Shown here: positions 27,750-35,958 of the stretch, in pieces
Layout: each line of letters begins with the position of its first letter
Position numbering within the stretch: position 1 is the first letter of the stretch
Source of the DNA: Mycobacterium sp. DL440
GTDB taxonomy: Bacteria; Actinomycetota; Actinomycetes; Mycobacteriales; Mycobacteriaceae
Assembly: GCF_011745145.1 (NCBI RefSeq)
Contig: NZ_CP050191.1
Coordinates: 2,430,718-2,494,717 of the forward strand
DNA: 64,000 nt
Direction: 5' to 3'
Notes under the pieces: generated by a model
The model's database searches: none
What the model saw: the letters and a program-made list of their open reading frames with translations, nothing else
Told to the model about the DNA's origin: nothing
Position numbers and translations under genes: made by a program

Positions 27750-30700
27750 CTAACGAGGTTTGGCCAGGGGAAACGGCAGTGTTTCGCGGATGCTACGGCC
27801 AGTTATCAACATGACCACCCGGTCCACGCCCATACCGAGACCACCCGTCGGCGGCATGGCGTACTCCATGGCCTGCAGGAAATCCTCGTCGAGTTCCATC
27901 GCCTCGGGGTCCCCACCCGCGGCCAGCAACGATTGTTCCTGCAACCGGCGGCGCTGCTCGACGGGGTCGGTGAGCTCGCTGTAGGCGGTGCCCAGTTCGA
28001 CGCCCCAAGCCACCAGATCCCAGCGTTCGGCAACCCCCGGGATGCTCCGGTGCGGCCGGGTCAGCGGCGACACCGAGGTCGGGAAGTCCTTGTAGAACGT
28101 GGGCTCTTCGGTGCGGTCCTCGACGAGGTGCTCGTACATCTCCAGCACGACGGCGCCGGCGTCCCAGTGAGTCAGATAGGGGATGTGCGCCGCATCGCAG
28201 AGCCGGCGCAGCGTGGCCAGGTCTGTTTCGACGGTGACGTGCTCGCCGAGGGCTTCCGACACCGCGTCGTGCACGGTCTTGACCGCCCACTGGCCTGAGA
28301 TGTCGATCGGCTCGAGGACTCCGTCGGCGCGCGGCCGTTGGAAGACCTGGGCTCCGTTGGCGGCGGCCGCGGCGTTCTGGATCAACTCGCGGCAGCCGTC
28401 GATCCAGACGTTGTAGTCGGCGTGGGCCTGGTAGGCCTCCAGCAGGGTGAACTCGGGGTTGTGGCTGAAGTCCACGCCCTCGTTGCGGAACGCGCGGCCC
28501 AGTTCGAAGACCCGCTCCACACCGCCGACGCACAACCGCTTGAGGTAGAGCTCGGGTGCGATGCGCAGGTACAGGTCCAGGTCGTAGGCATTGATGTGGG
28601 TCAGGAACGGCCGGGCGTTGGCGCCCCCGTGGATCTGTTGCAGGATGGGGGTCTCGACTTCGAGGAAACCTTTGGCGTACAACGTCTCCCGAATGGCGCG
28701 CAGGGCGCCGCTGCGGGCCCGGATCAAGTCCCGCGCCTCGGTGTTGACGGCCAGGTCCACGTAGCGGGCTCGGACCCGGGCCTCCTGGTCGGTCAGGCCC
28801 TTCCACTTGTCCGGCAGCGGGCGCAGGCATTTGCCGACCATCCGCCAACTGTCGACCAGCAGCGAGTGGGTGCCGTTGCGGCTGCGCCCCATGGAACCGC
28901 TGACCTCGATCAGATCGCCCAGGTCGATGGTCGCGGTGAAGTCGGCGGTGCCGGCCTGGGTCAGGCGGGCGTTGTCGAGCAACAGCTGAACTTCGCCGGA
29001 CCAATCGCGCAGTTGGGCGAACAAAACACCGCCGTAATCCCGAACCCGCAGGATCCGCCCGGCGACGCTCACGCCGTCACCGTCGGCGGATTCCAGTGCG
29101 GCCGCGACGGTATGGCTGGGTGCCTGGCCCACGGGATAGGCATCCACACCGCTGGCCTGCAACTGGCGCAGCTTGGCCATCCGGACCCGGACCTGCTCGG
29201 GCAGTCGCTGTTGATCGTCGTCAGTCAGCTCGTCCCGCAGTCCGTTGGGGTCCGGGGCGCTGCCGTCGTGGTGCAACCGGCCCGAATCCACGAGATCGGC
29301 AGGGGCCGCGACGTGTTCGCCGGTGTGCTGTTTGTTTCGCCGGGAGAACGGCAGTACCAGGAATCCCTCGGCGATCACCGAGGCCACCCCGACCCGCGGG
29401 ATCAACCGGGCGTCCTCGTAGCAGGCGTACCGGGGGACCCAGTGGGGCTGGTACTTCATGTTCGAGCGGTACAGCGTCTCCAACTGCCACCACCGGGAGA
29501 AGAACACCAACAGCGCTCGCCACAGTCGGGCCACCGGGCCGGCGCCCAGCTGTGCACCCTGCTGAAATGCCGACCGGAACATCGCGAAGTTCAATGAAAT
29601 GCGGCTGACGCCAATGCCTTCGGACTGCATGCACAGTTCGCTGACCATCAGCTCGATGGTGCCGTTGGGGGATTGCGGGGAACGGCGCATGACATCGAGC
29701 GAGACACCGTTGGCTCCCCACGGCACCAGCGACAGCAATGCCACCACCTCGGGTTCTGAATTTTCTGGTTCGCCGTCCTTGTGCCGGACCGCCTCGACGA
29801 GCAGGCAGTCACCGTCGGCTGGGTCGCCGAGCCGGCCCAGTGCCATCGAGAAGCCGCGTTCGGTCTCGGTGTCCCGCCAGGCGTCGGCACGCTTGATCAC
29901 CTCGGCCATCTCGGCCTGGTCCAGTTCACGGTGACGCCGCATGCGCACCGAGGTGCCGGCACGCCGGGCCCGGGTGACCGCCTGTCGCACCGCGCGCATA
30001 TCGGGCCCGGACAGCCGGAAGTTGTCCGGATACAGAATGGCTTCGTCGCCGAGTTGCAGCGCGTTGAGCCCGGCCGCCCGGAACGCCTCGGCCGCAGTCG
30101 AACTGGCGCCCATCACGCCCGGTGCCCAGCCGTAGGTCTGGCACAGCTGCAGCCACGCGCCGATCGCCTGCGGCCAGGCCTTGGGATCACCGACCGGATC
30201 GCCGCCGGCCAGACACACCCCAACTTCTACGCGGTAGGCGATCGCGGCCCGGCCGTTGGGTGCGAACACCACCGACTTGTCTCGGCGCGTGGCGAAGTAC
30301 CCCAGGGAATCGTTCTTGCCGTAGGTCTGCAACAGCCCGCGGATCGCCGATTCGTCTTCGCCGGTCAGTGCATTGGAGGCGCGTTGGGACTGGAACAGCA
30401 CGACCGCGGCCGCCATCAGCGCCAGCGCGCCGAACAAGCCGAAGATCGCGTTGAGGAAGGTGTGCGAGTAGCCCTCGAAAACCTCAGTCGGGACGGTGGC
30501 GAATCCGCTGACCCGGTTGACCGCGTACAGCAGCCGCCATTCCGGGGACAGGGTGCCGGGGAACAGTTCCAGCAGCGCCCATGCGGCCAGGATCCCGATC
30601 GCCATGCCCACGACCAACACCACGGCGGATTTGAGCAGGGCGCCGCGGCGCACCTTGGCCCAGAACTGATTACGGGCCAAGACGAGCGCGGCGATGGCGG

Positions 30701-31085
30701 CCACGTGGAACACCACACCGATGACCTCGCCGACATCGTCGGCGACGGGGTCCCCACCGGCAGCGAGATCACCGAGGTTCCAGCCGATGGCACCCACCAT
30801 GTAGAGCACCAGGATCCACCAGGCGATCCGCTTGCGGGCGGCCAGCGCGGCGGCCAGCAGCGCCAGCACGAACGCCCAGGCGAAGCTGGTGTCGGGAAAG
30901 TTGAAGATGTAGTCGTTGACGAACTCTCGCGGCACCTGGATCAACCAACGCACCGCCGGAGACACACTGGCGACCAGCGACAGGGTGGCGATCACCCCGA
31001 CGATCCAGCCGGCTGCTGCGGGAACCCAGGAGAACCTCGACGCGAGCTGGACCCCGGTGCGGTTGCCGCGGCTCATAACGGTCAT
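27750..31085 (-). CDS. lysX: LysX: lysylphosphatidylglycerol synthase fused to lysyl-tRNA synthetase
   Basis: A 1111-residue fusion. Residues 1-240 form about six membrane helices, as in MprF ([53 protein letters not shown]). Residues about 240-590 are the DUF2156/GNAT-like aminoacyl transferase domain. The last 500 residues are a class II lysyl-tRNA synthetase: OB-fold [20 protein letters not shown], motif 2 [20 protein letters not shown], motif 3 [14 protein letters not shown]. It makes Lys-tRNA and transfers Lys to phosphatidylglycerol, lowering the negative charge of the membrane and giving resistance to cationic peptides. A second, housekeeping lysS is expected elsewhere. Two possible ATG starts lie within four codons. 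Confidence 0.96.
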   Translation of the reverse strand: MTVMSRGNRTGVQLASRFSWVPAAAGWIVGVIATLSLVASVSPAVRWLIQVPREFVNDYIFNFPDTSFAWAFVLALLAAALAARKRIAWWILVLYMVGAIGWNLGDLAAGGDPVADDVGEVIGVVFHVAAIAALVLARNQFWAKVRRGALLKSAVVLVVGMAIGILAAWALLELFPGTLSPEWRLLYAVNRVSGFATVPTEVFEGYSHTFLNAIFGLFGALALMAAAVVLFQSQRASNALTGEDESAIRGLLQTYGKNDSLGYFATRRDKSVVFAPNGRAAIAYRVEVGVCLAGGDPVGDPKAWPQAIGAWLQLCQTYGWAPGVMGASSTAAEAFRAAGLNALQLGDEAILYPDNFRLSGPDMRAVRQAVTRARRAGTSVRMRRHRELDQAEMAEVIKRADAWRDTETERGFSMALGRLGDPADGDCLLVEAVRHKDGEPENSEPEVVALLSLVPWGANGVSLDVMRRSPQSPNGTIELMVSELCMQSEGIGVSRISLNFAMFRSAFQQGAQLGAGPVARLWRALLVFFSRWWQLETLYRSNMKYQPHWVPRYACYEDARLIPRVGVASVIAEGFLVLPFSRRNKQHTGEHVAAPADLVDSGRLHHDGSAPDPNGLRDELTDDDQQRLPEQVRVRMAKLRQLQASGVDAYPVGQAPSHTVAAALESADGDGVSVAGRILRVRDYGGVLFAQLRDWSGEVQLLLDNARLTQAGTADFTATIDLGDLIEVSGSMGRSRNGTHSLLVDSWRMVGKCLRPLPDKWKGLTDQEARVRARYVDLAVNTEARDLIRARSGALRAIRETLYAKGFLEVETPILQQIHGGANARPFLTHINAYDLDLYLRIAPELYLKRLCVGGVERVFELGRAFRNEGVDFSHNPEFTLLEAYQAHADYNVWIDGCRELIQNAAAAANGAQVFQRPRADGVLEPIDISGQWAVKTVHDAVSEALGEHVTVETDLATLRRLCDAAHIPYLTHWDAGAVVLEMYEHLVEDRTEEPTFYKDFPTSVSPLTRPHRSIPGVAERWDLVAWGVELGTAYSELTDPVEQRRRLQEQSLLAAGGDPEAMELDEDFLQAMEYAMPPTGGLGMGVDRVVMLITGRSIRETLPFPLAKPR

Positions 31086-31152
31086 AGGCCCGGAGAATAG
31101 GCGGTCAAACCGTCAATTGGGTCCATCGCGCGCTCAGACACCGTCCAGGTGT

Positions 31153-31512
31153 TTACCAGACCGGTCCGGTGTACTTCTCGCCTGGACCTTTACCCGGCTC
31201 CTCGGGCGCCGCGCTGGCTTCACGGAATGCCAGCTGCAGGGTCTTGAGACCGTCGCGTACGGGGCCGGCGTGGGGTCCCAGGTATTCGGCCGATGCCGTG
31301 ACGAGCCCGGCCAGTGCGGTGATGAGCCGCCGGGCCTCGTCGAGGTCGCGGTGGGGACTATCGTCGGGATCCTCGGCCGAGAGCCCGATCTTCTCGGCTG
31401 CGGCGCTCATCAACATGACCGCCGCCCGGGTGATCACCTCCACCGCGGGAATGTCGGCCAGGTCCCGTAGCTGCGGCGTCGCTTCGTCGGGCGTTTCGGT
31501 CGGATCCGTCAT
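31153..31512 (-). CDS. DUF1844 family protein
   Basis: 119 residues, soluble, all-helical in the conserved part: DIPAVEVITRAAVMLMSAAA then EKIGLS, and RRLITALAGLVTASAEYLGP. This is the pattern of DUF1844 proteins found next to infC in actinobacteria. The tail EEPGKGPGEKYTGPVW is disordered. Function is unknown; position beside translation genes is its only clue. It is divergent from the infC transcript, and its start codon lies seven bases from the proposed infC promoter -10. Confidence 0.85.
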   Translation of the reverse strand: MTDPTETPDEATPQLRDLADIPAVEVITRAAVMLMSAAAEKIGLSAEDPDDSPHRDLDEARRLITALAGLVTASAEYLGPHAGPVRDGLKTLQLAFREASAAPEEPGKGPGEKYTGPVW

Positions 31513-31518
31513 AGCTGC

Positions 31519-31524
31519 TAGACT
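31519..31524 (+). promoter_or_regulatory. -10 element of the infC-rpmI-rplT operon
   Basis: TAGACT fits TANNNT. No clear -35 is visible, as is common in mycobacteria. Transcription from about 31531 would give a leader of about 245 bases before infC, holding an attenuator-like hairpin and a hairpin over the ribosome site. Confidence 0.5.
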
Positions 31525-31686
31525 GTCATGCGCGACCGTCCCGGCTTATGTCAGGGACAGCAAGTGGAGTCCCACTCCCACCGTTGGCCACAAGGTACAG
31601 CGGTCCGGTCGCCGGTGTCCTCGGACGCCGGTTCTGTGCTCCAGCGTTGGAGCTGCAGGCGGCGCAAGCCGTGATCGGTCGGCATT

Positions 31687-31711
31687 GGGCCCTGCTATGA
31701 GCAGGGCTTTT
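31687..31711 (+). terminator. Attenuator-like terminator in the infC leader
   Basis: GCCCTGC (31689-31695), loop TATGA, GCAGGGC (31701-31707), then TTTT (31708-31711); two G-U pairs at the base lengthen the stem. It lies about 65 bases upstream of infC in the same transcript, so full termination would switch off the operon. This suggests conditional readthrough. Confidence 0.7.
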
Positions 31712-31741
31712 CTGTTCTAGCGGGCAGAAGTGCGGATGGGC

Positions 31742-31774
31742 GGGCCTCCTCAGCAGACCCAACATAGGAGGCCC
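31742..31774 (+). promoter_or_regulatory. Hairpin that covers the infC ribosome-binding site
   Basis: GGGCCTCCT (31742-31750) pairs perfectly over 9 bp with AGGAGGCCC (31766-31774) around a 15-base loop. The right arm is the Shine-Dalgarno AGGAGG itself, one base before the start codon spacer. When folded, infC translation would be blocked. Confidence 0.75.
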
Positions 31775-31775
31775 C

Positions 31776-32393
31776 ATCAGCACTGAGACCCGCATCAACG
31801 AGCGCATCCGAGTACCTGAAGTCCGCCTGATCGGACCGAACGGCGAGCAGGTAGGGATCGTGCGCATCGAAGATGCTCTCCGCGTCGCCGCGGATGCCGA
31901 TCTCGACCTCGTCGAAGTTGCACCAGCCGCTAAACCCCCGGTCTGCAAGATCATGGATTACGGCAAGTTCAAGTACGAGACGGCACTCAAGGAGCGCGAG
32001 TCTCGCAAGAACCAGCAGCAGACCGTCGTCAAGGAGCAGAAGCTGCGTCCCAAGATCGACGACCACGACTACGAGACGAAGAAGGGCCATGTGGTCCGCT
32101 TCCTCGAAGCCGGGTCCAAGGTCAAGGTGACCATCATGTTCCGTGGTCGTGAGCAGTCCCGCCCCGAACTCGGGTACCGGTTGCTGCAGCGGCTGGGCGC
32201 CGATGTGGCCGATTACGGTTTCGTCGAGACGTCAGCCAAGCAGGACGGCCGCAACATGACGATGGTGCTGGCACCGCACCGCGGCGCGAAGACCCGCGCC
32301 AAGGCGGCAGAGCAGGCCGAGCGCCCCAGCGGGCAGCAGGCAGCACCAGCCGCACCAGCCGCACCAGAAGCACCAGACGTTACGCAGAACTAG
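31776..32393 (+). CDS. infC: Translation initiation factor IF-3, AUC start
   Basis: IF-3, 205 residues. It binds the 30S subunit, prevents 50S joining and proofreads the start codon and initiator tRNA. The N-terminal domain starts [19 protein letters not shown] and contains [15 protein letters not shown], the IF-3 signature. The linker [20 protein letters not shown] and the C-terminal domain ([20 protein letters not shown]) follow. The Ala/Pro-rich tail is mycobacterial. The homologous frame starts at ATC 31776, four bases after a perfect AGGAGG. No ATG/GTG/TTG exists in frame between the leader hairpin and GTG 31860, which would delete 28 conserved residues. Non-AUG starts on infC allow self-control by IF-3. 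Confidence 0.93.
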   Translation: MSTETRINERIRVPEVRLIGPNGEQVGIVRIEDALRVAADADLDLVEVAPAAKPPVCKIMDYGKFKYETALKERESRKNQQQTVVKEQKLRPKIDDHDYETKKGHVVRFLEAGSKVKVTIMFRGREQSRPELGYRLLQRLGADVADYGFVETSAKQDGRNMTMVLAPHRGAKTRAKAAEQAERPSGQQAAPAAPAAPEAPDVTQN

Positions 32394-32416
32394 TTTCAAC
32401 ACAGAACTGAGGATTC

Positions 32417-32611
32417 ATGCCCAAGGCGAAGACCCACAGCGGAGCATCGAAGCGTTTCCGCAAGACCGGGACCGGCAAGATCGTGCGCCAGAAGGCCGGC
32501 CGACGCCACCTGCTGGAGCACAAGGCCACCAAGCGCACCCGCCGGCTCGACGGCCGCACCGTGGTGGCAGCCAATGACACCAAGCGTGTCAACAAGTTGC
32601 TCAACGGCTAG
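32417..32611 (+). CDS. rpmI: 50S ribosomal protein L35 (bL35)
   Basis: 64 residues, very basic, beginning [20 protein letters not shown], the bL35 signature, and ending [20 protein letters not shown]. It is a structural protein of the large subunit. It follows infC by 23 bases and precedes rplT by 40, the conserved infC-rpmI-rplT order. Start ATG 32417 has GAGGATTC upstream. Confidence 0.98.
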   Translation: MPKAKTHSGASKRFRKTGTGKIVRQKAGRRHLLEHKATKRTRRLDGRTVVAANDTKRVNKLLNG

Positions 32612-32651
32612 ACCTGCCGCTCCCCGTACCGAACGAGAATAGGAACATCCC

Positions 32652-33041
32652 ATGGCACGCGTGAAGCGCGCACTCAACGCCCAGAAGAAGCGGCGTACCG
32701 TACTCAAGGCCTCGAAGGGCTACCGCGGCCAGCGGTCGCGTCTGTACCGCAAGGCCAAGGAACAGCAGCTGCATTCGCTGACCTACGCCTACCGCGACCG
32801 TCGTGCCCGCAAGGGTGACTTCCGCAAGCTGTGGATCTCGCGTATCAACGCCGCGGCCCGCGCCAACGGCATCACCTACAACCGCCTGATCCAGGGCTTG
32901 AAGGCTGCCGGTGTCGAGGTGGACCGCAAGAACCTGGCCGAGATCGCCGTCAGCGACGCCGCCGCGTTCACCGCGCTGGTCGAGGTCGCCAAGGCTGCTC
33001 TGCCGGAGGACGTCAACGCTCCTTCCGGAGAGGCCGCCTGA
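32652..33041 (+). CDS. rplT: 50S ribosomal protein L20 (bL20)
   Basis: 129 residues, beginning [20 protein letters not shown] and containing [20 protein letters not shown] and [20 protein letters not shown], typical of bL20. It is an early-assembly 23S rRNA-binding protein. In several bacteria L20 represses the infC-rpmI-rplT operon through the leader mRNA; the structured leader seen upstream here could serve that role, though no L20-binding fold was identified. The stop codon overlaps the proposed start of the tsnR-like gene. Confidence 0.98.
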   Translation: MARVKRALNAQKKRRTVLKASKGYRGQRSRLYRKAKEQQLHSLTYAYRDRRARKGDFRKLWISRINAAARANGITYNRLIQGLKAAGVEVDRKNLAEIAVSDAAAFTALVEVAKAALPEDVNAPSGEAA

Positions 33042-33808
33042 CGCTCACCGAGCGTTCTGCCCGGGTGGCGGCTGCAGTCAAACTGCAGCGCCACGTCGGG
33101 CGCCGCCGCGCCGCACGCTTCCTTGCCGAGGGGTCCAACCTCGTCGAGGCGGCGTTGCGGCGCGGACTTGTTTCCGAGGTGTTCGCGACCGAGGCGGCCA
33201 TGGACCGCTTCGGCGAGTTGCTGACCGAGGCGCCGGTGCAGTTGGTCACCGAGCGAGCGGCAAAAGCGTTGTCGGACACCGTGACCCCGGTAGGCCTGGT
33301 GGCCGTGTGCCGACTGCCGGAGGTCTCCCTTGAAGACGTTCTGGCTGCCGCGCCCCGGCTGATCGCGGTGCCCGTGCAGATCTCGGAGCCGGGCAACGCC
33401 GGTACGTTGATCCGCGCTGCCGACGCGATGGGCGCCGACGCCGTCGTGTTGGCCGGCCACAGCGTCGACCCGTACAACAGCAAGTGCCTGCGGGCGTCGG
33501 CCGGCAGCATCTTCTCGCTGCCGGTGATCAGCGAGCCCGATGAGTCGGCAATCGTTGCGCGACTGCAGGCCGCCGGGCTGCAGGTGCTGGCCACCACGCT
33601 CGACGGCGAGGTCAGCCTCGACGATGTGGAGCTGACCGGGCCCACCGCCTGGCTGTTCGGGCCCGAAGCCCACGGCCTGCCAACCGAGTTCGCTGCGGCA
33701 GCCGATCACCGGGTGCACATTCCCATGCCCGGACATTCCGAAAGCCTCAATATCGCCTCGGCGGCATCGATCTGCCTGTATCAGAGCGCGCGCGCCCACC
33801 GGCATTAG
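33038..33808 (+). CDS. tsnR: SpoU-family 23S rRNA 2'-O-methyltransferase (TsnR-like)
   Basis: About 256 residues. It has an N-terminal L30e-like substrate domain ([40 protein letters not shown]) and a C-terminal SPOUT domain with the three knot motifs: [32 protein letters not shown] and [20 protein letters not shown]. It methylates ribose in 23S rRNA, with Arg/Glu/Asn of these motifs at the AdoMet site. The frame starts in the rplT stop (CTGA). CTG 33038 has GGAGAGG four bases upstream and matches the N-terminus of homologues; the first canonical codon is GTG 33065, which would drop nine residues. Confidence 0.88.
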   Translation: MTLTERSARVAAAVKLQRHVGRRRAARFLAEGSNLVEAALRRGLVSEVFATEAAMDRFGELLTEAPVQLVTERAAKALSDTVTPVGLVAVCRLPEVSLEDVLAAAPRLIAVPVQISEPGNAGTLIRAADAMGADAVVLAGHSVDPYNSKCLRASAGSIFSLPVISEPDESAIVARLQAAGLQVLATTLDGEVSLDDVELTGPTAWLFGPEAHGLPTEFAAAADHRVHIPMPGHSESLNIASAASICLYQSARAHRH

Positions 33809-33844
33809 TGCCGAATGGCCACTTATCGCACGGCTTTTCGCGAT

Positions 33845-33857
33845 TTGTGTATCACAA
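33845..33857. promoter_or_regulatory. Short perfect dyad upstream of the hemerythrin-like gene
   Basis: TTGTG-TAT-CACAA (33845-33857) lies 46 bases before the ATG. A larger inverted repeat GGCCACTT/AAGTGGCC (33817-33824 and 33856-33863) overlaps it. Either may bind a regulator of this gene; no regulator is nearby. Confidence 0.35.
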
Positions 33858-33903
33858 GTGGCCACTCGACCCATGTGGCACGATGCTGTTGGGAGGACCA
33901 GCC

Positions 33904-34371
33904 ATGTGCCAATACTGCGGTTGCCGAGATATGCCACTGTTGCGGGATTACATCGCCGAGCACGAGCGGGCCGTCGACCACGGCCGCGAAGCGGTGCGTG
34001 CCATGGACCGCGGCGAGCTGGACGCGGCCGGCCGGCTTCTGGCGGCGATGTTCGAGGAATTGCGCTCGCACTGGCAGGGTGAGGAGAACGGGCTGTTCGC
34101 GGTGATGCACACCGATGAGCTCTACGCCGAGCACATCGACCCGCTGGTGGCCGAACACCGCGAGCTCGCTGCGTTCCTCGAGGTGGTCGACCTGACCGAT
34201 CCGGCTGATCAGGCCCGGGTTCGCAAGGAGATCGATGAGCTCTACGCCCATATCGCCAAAGAAGAGGACGGGCTGTTCCCGGCCGCACTCACTGCGCTCG
34301 ACGGCCCCGACTGGGATGCCGCGATGGCGGGATGGCAGGACGCGCACCCAGGCCGGCACATGATTTCCTAG
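33904..34371 (+). CDS. Hemerythrin-like HHE domain protein
   Basis: 155 residues. A four-helix hemerythrin-like fold is shown by spaced His/Glu ligands: RDYIAEHERAVDHGREAV, ELRSHWQGEENGLFAVMH, HIDPLVAEHRELAAFLEV, and DELYAHIAKEEDGLFPAALT. Such proteins hold a diiron centre and sense or detoxify O2, NO or peroxide; the exact role here is unknown. The N-terminus MCQYCGCRDMP carries three Cys, an unusual addition that could bind metal or react with oxidants. ATG 33904 is chosen for its GGGAGG ribosome site. Confidence 0.87.
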   Translation: MCQYCGCRDMPLLRDYIAEHERAVDHGREAVRAMDRGELDAAGRLLAAMFEELRSHWQGEENGLFAVMHTDELYAEHIDPLVAEHRELAAFLEVVDLTDPADQARVRKEIDELYAHIAKEEDGLFPAALTALDGPDWDAAMAGWQDAHPGRHMIS

Positions 34372-34490
34372 CGCCCGCTGGCCAGCGACAGTGCGGCGAC
34401 GAAATTCGCTGCCCGACTGGCACGTCGAGTTCTGTCATTGCACACCTCCGTCATCGAGAGCCAACTGCCCGCGTACAGGACAGATCTGGA

Positions 34491-35807
34491 TCAGAAGTAG
34501 GTACGGATCAGGCCGACGACGACGGGATCCGTCTCGTCCGGCGCCACGACCGGGATCCATCTCCATTTGTCGAACGCCGTGCACGGGTGGGAAAGCCCCA
34601 GTCTCACAACGTCGCCCACCCGGATGTCGGAGGCGGGCGGGAGGGTCAGGAACGCGTGCTGGTCGTTGACGGCGACGATCTCCGCATCCGCGAGAGGACG
34701 TGCGGGTGCGCCGAGTTGCGGGGCGACCAGTTGGGGTATCGGCAGTCCCTCGTCGAACGGGACATCGCGCTTACCGGCGTCCAGTAGCGCCAGCCCAGGT
34801 TCCGGGCGTGACACCACTCGTGCCCAGGTATGCATCGCCGAGCGCAGCCGGTAACGCTCTTCGCCGCGGCGAAACGGCGTAATCCCGGTGTAGAAGCCGT
34901 CGTCGTGGATGATGTAGGCCCCGGCACGGACCACGACGTGTGTGCGGCCGCCGGCCAGCGGGGCCAGCACATCCGCCACGGCATCGAAATAGGCACTGCC
35001 ACCGGCAGTTACATAGAGGTCGGACTCGGCGGGGTAAAGTCCCTCGGCTTCGATGCGGCGGTGCAGCCGGGCCATGTCCGCCAGGTAGTGCCGGACCCGC
35101 GAGAGCGACGTGTCCGATGCGTCGTGCGCCAGCGATCCCTCGTAGCCGGATACCCCGGCCAGGCGCAGGGCGTCACTGGCCGCGATGCGCTCGGCCACCG
35201 CCGAGGCCTCATCCACCGAACGCGCACCGGTACGGCCGCCGGCCGCACCGAGTTCGACGAGCACCGGAATCTGCCGAGCCACCTGGAATTCGGCGAGGGC
35301 CACGTTCATCGCGTCCACCGTGGCCGCCGAGTCCGCCCAGGCGATCACCTCGAGGTCGGGCCGGGCGGCCATCTCCCGGGCCAGCCAGTGCAACGCTGCC
35401 GGATCCACCAGGGCATTGGCAAGCTGGATCCGTCGCACCCCGAAACTCACCGCGACGCGTACCTGACTGGGGGTGGCCAGGGTGATACCCCATGCCCCGC
35501 TGCGTAATTGGCGATTCCAAAGGACCGGTGACATCGTGGTCTTGCCGTGCGGTGCCAGCTCGACCCCGTGCGCTGTGCACCATGCCGCCATGGCGGCCAC
35601 ATTGTCATCGATGGCCGAATTGTCCAGTGTCATCACTGGTGTGGTGAATGCCGAGAGGCGGGGGCCAGTGGCGAGGAACTCCTCGGTGGTGAGGCCGTCG
35701 GCGGCAGCCGGAAGGGCCTTGTCCAGTTCGGACAGGCGCTCGGCGCGGAGGTTGTCCCAAGCCTCAGTGTCGAGCGTGGGCTCACCTCCTCGTGTCGTCG
35801 TACCCAT
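34491..35807 (-). CDS. Fold-type III PLP deaminase (D-serine dehydratase/D-glucosaminate deaminase-like)
   Basis: 438 residues. The N-terminal alanine-racemase-like barrel carries the PLP lysine in LAPHGKTTMSPVLWNRQ (residue about 89). The C-terminal beta domain ends with the zinc-site motif LSHPCTAFDKWRW typical of D-serine dehydratase-like enzymes. These remove water and ammonia from beta-hydroxy amino acids, leaving a keto acid via an enamine. The neighbouring sugar-kinase and RidA genes suggest an amino sugar acid such as D-glucosaminate, but D-serine or D-threonine is possible. ATG 35807 has GGAGGACAAG upstream. It is divergent from the kinase gene across a three-half-site operator. Confidence 0.88.
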   Translation of the reverse strand: MGTTTRGGEPTLDTEAWDNLRAERLSELDKALPAAADGLTTEEFLATGPRLSAFTTPVMTLDNSAIDDNVAAMAAWCTAHGVELAPHGKTTMSPVLWNRQLRSGAWGITLATPSQVRVAVSFGVRRIQLANALVDPAALHWLAREMAARPDLEVIAWADSAATVDAMNVALAEFQVARQIPVLVELGAAGGRTGARSVDEASAVAERIAASDALRLAGVSGYEGSLAHDASDTSLSRVRHYLADMARLHRRIEAEGLYPAESDLYVTAGGSAYFDAVADVLAPLAGGRTHVVVRAGAYIIHDDGFYTGITPFRRGEERYRLRSAMHTWARVVSRPEPGLALLDAGKRDVPFDEGLPIPQLVAPQLGAPARPLADAEIVAVNDQHAFLTLPPASDIRVGDVVRLGLSHPCTAFDKWRWIPVVAPDETDPVVVGLIRTYF

Positions 35808-35862
35808 CTTGTCCTCCGCGGGTGCGTTTGGGGGAAGCCACCAGAACAGTGTGAACTGCTAC

Positions 35863-35888
35863 GTTGCGTATAGTGCAACGCATGTTGC
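35863..35888. promoter_or_regulatory. Three-half-site operator between deaminase and kinase genes (likely IclR site)
   Basis: GTTGC (35863-35867), GCAAC (35875-35879) and GTTGC (35884-35888) alternate in orientation with 7- and 4-base gaps, making two overlapping dyads. The gap is centred between divergent promoters and an IclR gene is in the cluster. Confidence 0.65.
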
Positions 35889-35958
35889 AATTTAGTGTGT
35901 GACCTGTCTAACATGGCTGGCGACACCGCGTCAATCGTCCCAACCCGCGAGGACTGCA

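Noticed and set aside
27793..29004. Long frames opposite or out of frame within lysX (also 28338-29597 and 29781-31100)
   Set aside because: All follow the codon periodicity of lysX and encode Arg/Pro- or Gly/Val-rich nonsense.
31153..31512. DUF1844 gene as a broken piece of lysX or infC
   Set aside because: It has its own start, stop and normal codon use, and is a recognised small family next to infC.
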